A stretch of DNA of 64,000 bases from Maridesulfovibrio frigidus DSM 17176 (GTDB taxonomy: Bacteria > Desulfobacterota > Desulfovibrionia > Desulfovibrionales > Desulfovibrionaceae). Of this stretch, positions 59,595 through 64,000 are shown in pieces. Each line of letters opens with the position of its first letter. Position 1 is the first letter of the stretch. The stretch spans positions 124,001 to 188,000 of the forward strand of contig NZ_JONL01000007.1 in the NCBI RefSeq assembly GCF_000711735.1, given 5' to 3'. The notes under the pieces were generated by a model. It had not been told where the DNA came from. It ran no database searches and was given only the letters and a program-made list of their open reading frames with translations. The position numbers were made by a program, and so were the translations under genes.

Positions 59595-61787
59595 ATGACC
59601 AAATTTAAATTCGGGAAACTCGGCATATTGTCGGTTGTAGCAATAGCCCTTCTGGCATTCGGAGCCGGATTCTGGACTTCGAGTGGTTCAAATAGTGGTA
59701 ATACAAACCCTGTTGCCGAGCATTCTGACCATGGACTTGAAGCAGAAGTGACAGCGGAAGGAGAGGTAGTTTGGACCTGCTCCATGCATCCGCAAATTCA
59801 ATTGCCAAGCCCGGGCAAATGTCCTTTATGTTTTATGGACCTTATCCCCCTCGAAAAAGGTGGTGATTCCGGTGATGAAGCTATCAGCCTTCGCCAGATC
59901 AGCCTGACAAAACAAGCGCGTAGACTAGCTAATATTGTTGTAAGTCCCGTTGTTAAACGCAAAGTCAGCGTTGAAACAAGGATGGTCGGAAAAGTAGACT
60001 ACGATGAAACCCGCATGGGAACCATCACAGCTTGGGCCGGCGGGCGTATTGACAAATTATATATTGATTACACAGGTAGCTCGGTCCGCAAAGGTCAGGC
60101 TATGGCTTCCATATACAGTCCAGAACTACTAACCGCTCAGGCTGAACTGATTCAAGCGGTAAAAGCGGCTGAAGCTCTAAAAGACAGCTCCCTTCAAATT
60201 GTTAAGAACACCGCAAAACGTACCGAGCAGGCTACGCGCGAAAAGCTCAGACTCCTCGGGCTATCGAAAGCTCAGATTGCAAATACAGTTAAGAATGGTA
60301 AGGCTTCCGACCATATCACTATTTATTCTCCCATGAGCGGAATTGTTATTAAAAAGGATGTTGTAGAGGGTGTTTATGTTAAAACAGGAATGCCGATTTA
60401 CACCATTGCGGACTTATCGCGCGTATGGGTTATTCTGGAAGTATACGAATCGGATCTGCCTTGGATAAAGATGGGAATGCGAGTCGGTTTCACAACTGAA
60501 GCTTATCCCGGTAAGGATTTCGAAGGCAAGGTCGTTTATATTGACCCTGTTGTTAATGAAAAAACCAGAACAATCCGCATTAGACTTGAAGTCCCCAATA
60601 AAAAGATGAAGCTCAAGCCGGGCATGTTTGTCCGCGCTGTAAATCTGGCGGAAGTAGCTAAAAAAGGCGATGCCGGAGCACAATTGGTAATACCCGCTTC
60701 CGCGCCGCTAATTACTGGCAAACGCGCTGTTGTCTACATTGCCGTGCCCAATAAGAGCGGCGTATATGAAGGTCGCGAGATTGTTCTTGGCCCAAGGGCT
60801 GGCGACTACTATATCGTTAAATATGGTCTAGCTGAAGGCGAACAGGTCGTTACAAATGGTAACTTTAAAATCGATAGCGCGGTCCAGATTATAGCCAAGC
60901 CTTCCATGATGAATCAGGAAAGCGGGATTAAAGCAATTGATCATAGTCAGATGCAGACTGCTGGCACTGAGGCTACTCCAAAGAGCTCGCTTCCCCCTAT
61001 TTTTGTTTCAAAAGTAGTCCACCTTAAAAACTCATTTGATCGTCTTCAGGAAGTCGCGAAATCAGGCAACGTCAGCGAAAGCCGCGAGCTTTACGCTGAA
61101 TTCTTTAAGAGCATAGAAGCAATAAATAGCTCAGGCCTTAAAGGTGACGTATCACTCGCGTGGAAAGAATATTCCATGCTCCTGAGGAATGACGCTGTTC
61201 TCGGAAGCGGAGCCAAGGACAAAGAAAGACTTCATAAGATCACCGCTGAAACTGCAAAGCACTTTATGCGTCTAGATATGACCTTCGGCATTTCGGCTCT
61301 TGCTGAATCTATAGGTAAAGTTCTCGATACCCCTGAAGAGTTCAGAATTCAGCTTGGTAAAGTTTTCACGGCTTATTCAGCGTTTACTGATTCCCTAGCT
61401 GCAGATAATCTGCAAGATGCGCATAAGTATGCCGCCATGATTTCAGGTGAACTCAAAAAGGTTAATTCAGGACTACTCACTGGTGAACCTCATACGATTT
61501 GGGCTGAATCTATCGAAAACATGAACAACGGTCTGGACGCAATCCGTAACTCTAAAGATATAGTCGGAGTACGCGTTGGTCTGGAGCCGCTATCTTATGG
61601 CCTTACTGAGGCGGTAGATAAACTCGGAATCGTAACCGACACCCCTGTATATGAATTATTCTGCCCCATGGCTTTTGACTTCAAAGGCGCTAAGTGGCTG
61701 CAAAGTGATGAAGATATTCGCAATCCCTATTTCGGTGAAACAATGCTCAAATGTGGTGATGTAGAACGTCAGATTAAAGGCCAATAA
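59595..61787 (+). CDS. RND efflux periplasmic adaptor (CusB-like) with heavy-metal and C-terminal extra domains
   Basis: A 730-aa protein. An N-terminal anchor (LSVVAIALLAFGAGFW) is followed at residues ~60-86 by a heavy-metal-binding-like motif with TCSMHPQI and PGKCPLCFMDLIPL. The barrel-sandwich and lipoyl parts are seen as AGGRIDKLYIDYTGSSVRKGQ and SPMSGIVIKKDVVEGVYVKTG. After ~residue 460 an extra helical region is added, with an end (ELFCPMAFDFKGAKWLQ, NPYFGETMLKCG) like the DUF3347 domain of copper proteins. E. coli CusB is ~407 aa, so this is much longer. Copper or silver is the likely cargo. Confidence 0.88.
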   Translation: MTKFKFGKLGILSVVAIALLAFGAGFWTSSGSNSGNTNPVAEHSDHGLEAEVTAEGEVVWTCSMHPQIQLPSPGKCPLCFMDLIPLEKGGDSGDEAISLRQISLTKQARRLANIVVSPVVKRKVSVETRMVGKVDYDETRMGTITAWAGGRIDKLYIDYTGSSVRKGQAMASIYSPELLTAQAELIQAVKAAEALKDSSLQIVKNTAKRTEQATREKLRLLGLSKAQIANTVKNGKASDHITIYSPMSGIVIKKDVVEGVYVKTGMPIYTIADLSRVWVILEVYESDLPWIKMGMRVGFTTEAYPGKDFEGKVVYIDPVVNEKTRTIRIRLEVPNKKMKLKPGMFVRAVNLAEVAKKGDAGAQLVIPASAPLITGKRAVVYIAVPNKSGVYEGREIVLGPRAGDYYIVKYGLAEGEQVVTNGNFKIDSAVQIIAKPSMMNQESGIKAIDHSQMQTAGTEATPKSSLPPIFVSKVVHLKNSFDRLQEVAKSGNVSESRELYAEFFKSIEAINSSGLKGDVSLAWKEYSMLLRNDAVLGSGAKDKERLHKITAETAKHFMRLDMTFGISALAESIGKVLDTPEEFRIQLGKVFTAYSAFTDSLAADNLQDAHKYAAMISGELKKVNSGLLTGEPHTIWAESIENMNNGLDAIRNSKDIVGVRVGLEPLSYGLTEAVDKLGIVTDTPVYELFCPMAFDFKGAKWLQSDEDIRNPYFGETMLKCGDVERQIKGQ

Positions 61788-61808
61788 GCGGGATTACGGA
61801 GAATCATC

Positions 61809-64000
61809 ATGAGCGATAATTTATCAACTAAAAACGATAGACCAACCCCGAAATCACTGGTGGATAAGGTCATTCTGTTCTGTCTTGAACAAAAGCTTGT
61901 AGTAGCAATGCTTTTGCTTCTGGTCATTGGTGGCGGCATTTTCGTTGCGCCGTTCGACTGGAAAATTGAAGGAGTCGATCGCTCCCCCGTCCCTGTGGAC
62001 GCTATCCCTGACATTGGTGAAAACCAACAGATCATTTTCAGCAAGTGGATAGGCCGCTCACCACAGGATGTTGAAGATCAGATAAGTTACCCGCTGACAG
62101 TTGCGCTGCTTGGGATACCGGGAGTTAAAACTGTACGCAGTTATTCCATGTTCGGATTCTCCACAATTTACGTAATATTTAATGAAGATATTGATTTCTA
62201 CTGGTCCCGTTCAAGGTTGCTGGAAAAGCTGAACAGCCTTCCCGCAGGCACTCTTCCGGCGCAGGTTAAACCCGCCCTAGGACCCGATGCGACAGCTTTA
62301 GGACAAGTCTATTGGTATACAATAGAAGGCCGCGATCCTGACGGCAACACCACAGGAGGCTGGGATTTAGACGAACTGCGTTCCATACAGGATTGGTACG
62401 TCCGCTACGCGCTCCTTGCGGCTGACGGAGTAAGCGAAGTTGCTTCTGTTGGCGGATTTGTAAAAGAATATCAAATAGATGTAGATCCGAACGCCATGCG
62501 ATCAGCTAAGGTAACACTTGCTGACGTTTATCAGGCAGTAAAAATGTCCAACCTTGATGTCGGTGCTCGCACAATTGAGATCAACAATGCCGAGTATGTT
62601 ATCCGCGGGATTGGCTTCATCAAAGATTTGAAGGATATCGAAAGCTCGGTTGTTAAGGTCGTTAACAACATTCCAATCCGTATCAGTGACGTAGCCAGAG
62701 TTATCAAAGGACCTGCTCTTAGACGCGGCGCTCTCGATAAAGGCGGCGCTGAGGTTGTGGGCGGCGTGGCTGTTGCCCGTTATGGCGAAAACCCGTTGCA
62801 GGTTATCGAAAACATTAAGAATAAAATTATCGATATCAGCCCCGGTATGCCATCAAAGATTCTGCCGGATGGAACAGAATCGAAGCTCACCATAATTCCA
62901 TTTTATGATCGCTCGGGCCTCATTCATGAGACACTGGGAACGCTGAACACTGCACTTACAGAAGAAATTCTGATCACCATCATTGTAGTTCTTATCGCAG
63001 TAATTCATCTTAAAAGTTCACTACTTATTTCATCACTGCTGCCACTTGCCGTGCTTATGTGCTTCATCGGAATGCGCGTATTTAAGGTAGATGCAAACAT
63101 CGTAGCCTTGTCTGGAATCGCCATTGCCATTGGAACAATGGTGGATATGGGCATAATTATCTGTGAAAATATTTTGAAAAAGCTCGAAAAAGCGGGCGAA
63201 GGGATTAGTCGGCTTCGGCTGATTTATGAAGGAACTACAGAAGTCGGCAGCGCGGTCATGACCGCCGTTGCAACCACTATAGTCAGCTTTATGCCCGTAT
63301 TTTTTATGGATGGCGCTGAGGGTAAGCTTTTCAAGCCGCTCGCCTACACCAAAACATTTGCACTGCTTGCTTCAATCGTCGTTGCTTTAACTGTTTTACC
63401 AGCTATGGCGCATCTTTTGTTCACAGCTCGCAAAAAATATGCGAGCGGGAAAAAGACCTACATCCGCGCTGCAGTCTACTTGTTTTGCGGAATCGTAATT
63501 TCCTTAATGGTTAAATGGTGGGTGGGACTTTTCTTCATTTATTTGGCCATTAAAACCGTTGCCCTACCCTTTGTTCACCACCGCGGACATCGACTCATCG
63601 GTCATGTGGAAAACTGGACTGTCATAACCATGGTCGCGTGGGTACTGACAAACTCATGGCTCCCGCTAGGGCCGGAAAAAGGAATAAGCATTAACTTTAC
63701 TTTTGTTGCCGTTACCATCGGCGGACTTATGCTGTTCTTTGAATTTTTTCGCAGAAATTATCCTAGAATGCTCGGCTGGTGTCTTGAGCATAAAATACTG
63801 TTTCTCACGCTTCCATCCTTTATTGTCACACTTGGTCTTACCATCTGGCTTGGGTTTGGAAACATAACCGGATTTATGCCGGAAATGATTAGATCCTCGG
63901 AAGCTTACGTAAAAGTAGCTCATATTTTCCCGGGTCTGGGCAAAGAATTTATGCCCGACCTAGATGAAGGTGCATTCCTGTTTATGCCAACGACCATGCC
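61809..64000 (+). CDS. RND heavy-metal efflux pump (CusA-like), cut by the window edge
   Basis: 731 codons of an RND pump starting at the ATG at 61809 (GGAG 8 nt upstream). The HME family landmarks are DAIPDIGENQQIIFSKWIGRSPQDVEDQI, TVRSYSMFGFSTIYVIF, and in helix 4 GIAIAIGTMVDMGIIICENI; the Asp and Glu in the latter match the proton-relay residues of CusA (GAMVDAAIVMIEN-type), favouring a Cu(I)/Ag(I) pump over CzcA. Between ~residues 540 and 655 there is an insertion with several hydrophobic stretches not found in E. coli CusA. The gene continues past the window end. Confidence 0.9.
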   Translation, partial: MSDNLSTKNDRPTPKSLVDKVILFCLEQKLVVAMLLLLVIGGGIFVAPFDWKIEGVDRSPVPVDAIPDIGENQQIIFSKWIGRSPQDVEDQISYPLTVALLGIPGVKTVRSYSMFGFSTIYVIFNEDIDFYWSRSRLLEKLNSLPAGTLPAQVKPALGPDATALGQVYWYTIEGRDPDGNTTGGWDLDELRSIQDWYVRYALLAADGVSEVASVGGFVKEYQIDVDPNAMRSAKVTLADVYQAVKMSNLDVGARTIEINNAEYVIRGIGFIKDLKDIESSVVKVVNNIPIRISDVARVIKGPALRRGALDKGGAEVVGGVAVARYGENPLQVIENIKNKIIDISPGMPSKILPDGTESKLTIIPFYDRSGLIHETLGTLNTALTEEILITIIVVLIAVIHLKSSLLISSLLPLAVLMCFIGMRVFKVDANIVALSGIAIAIGTMVDMGIIICENILKKLEKAGEGISRLRLIYEGTTEVGSAVMTAVATTIVSFMPVFFMDGAEGKLFKPLAYTKTFALLASIVVALTVLPAMAHLLFTARKKYASGKKTYIRAAVYLFCGIVISLMVKWWVGLFFIYLAIKTVALPFVHHRGHRLIGHVENWTVITMVAWVLTNSWLPLGPEKGISINFTFVAVTIGGLMLFFEFFRRNYPRMLGWCLEHKILFLTLPSFIVTLGLTIWLGFGNITGFMPEMIRSSEAYVKVAHIFPGLGKEFMPDLDEGAFLFMPTTM

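Noticed and set aside
1-64000. CRISPR arrays
   Set aside because: No series of regularly spaced repeats of 20-40 bases was seen on reading the window.

Overview
The window looks like chromosome of a low-GC (roughly 40-45% by eye) Desulfovibrionaceae sulfate reducer, close to marine Desulfovibrio/Maridesulfovibrio. Three things point there: a periplasmic selenocysteine formate dehydrogenase with a tetraheme cytochrome c3-type partner, the LL-diaminopimelate aminotransferase route to lysine with LysA, and a DHH-CBS-polymerase fusion for tRNA 3'-end synthesis. This is inference from gene content, since no rRNA is present.

Layout. 1-8770 is a mostly minus-strand housekeeping run: a partial PAS histidine kinase, then (in transcription order from 8770) lapA, lapB, mutS, a lipoprotein gene, lysA, rsmE and rarA. 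9145-12745 (minus) carries the fused DHH/CBS/tRNA nucleotidyltransferase and xerD. 12861-18269 (plus) carries dapL, folK (no normal start codon), a small TRASH/YHS-like protein, a transaldolase-like protein and a TPR protein. 18404-24666 holds an M20 amidohydrolase, a DsrE-like protein, glutamate decarboxylase, a potassium channel fused to a hemerythrin domain, and an MFS transporter. 24744-27973 (minus) is rimI-pgk-tpiA-secG followed by two tRNA-Leu(GAG) genes. 28107-34905 holds a Nudix protein, an inositol monophosphatase, mreB, a GAF protein, a Cys-rich small protein, a 581-aa orphan and gcvT. 35781-40044 is the fdhA(Sec)-fdhB-cytochrome c3 operon.

40237-51464 is accessory. Two toxin-like loci share the same ~125-residue N-terminal domain. 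One (41017-41865, minus) ends in a Cys/His cluster domain; the other (48480-50254, plus) carries a short Rhs/YD-repeat body. Each is followed by a gene for a multi-pass membrane protein that could be its immunity protein. The Rhs copy is frameshifted by a perfect 8-bp tandem duplication whose loss would restore one long protein. It sits just downstream of tRNA-Pro(GGG), with a truncated tyrosine integrase beyond it, so this looks like a decayed tRNA-associated island. Between the two loci lie an orphan ProX-like binding protein, a PPC/DUF296 protein, a FadR-type regulator, an exported glutamine-amidotransferase-like protein and a Rossmann/SLOG-like protein.

52024-54812 is a c-di-GMP-type signalling operon: a degenerate HD-GYP protein, an intact HD-GYP protein, and a hemerythrin lacking its first His ligand. 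54987-64000 holds a Met-rich exported protein, a SpoIIE-type phosphatase sensor, and a Cus-like copper/silver efflux operon (outer-membrane factor, adaptor, and an RND pump cut by the window edge), preceded by a plausible sigma-54 promoter.
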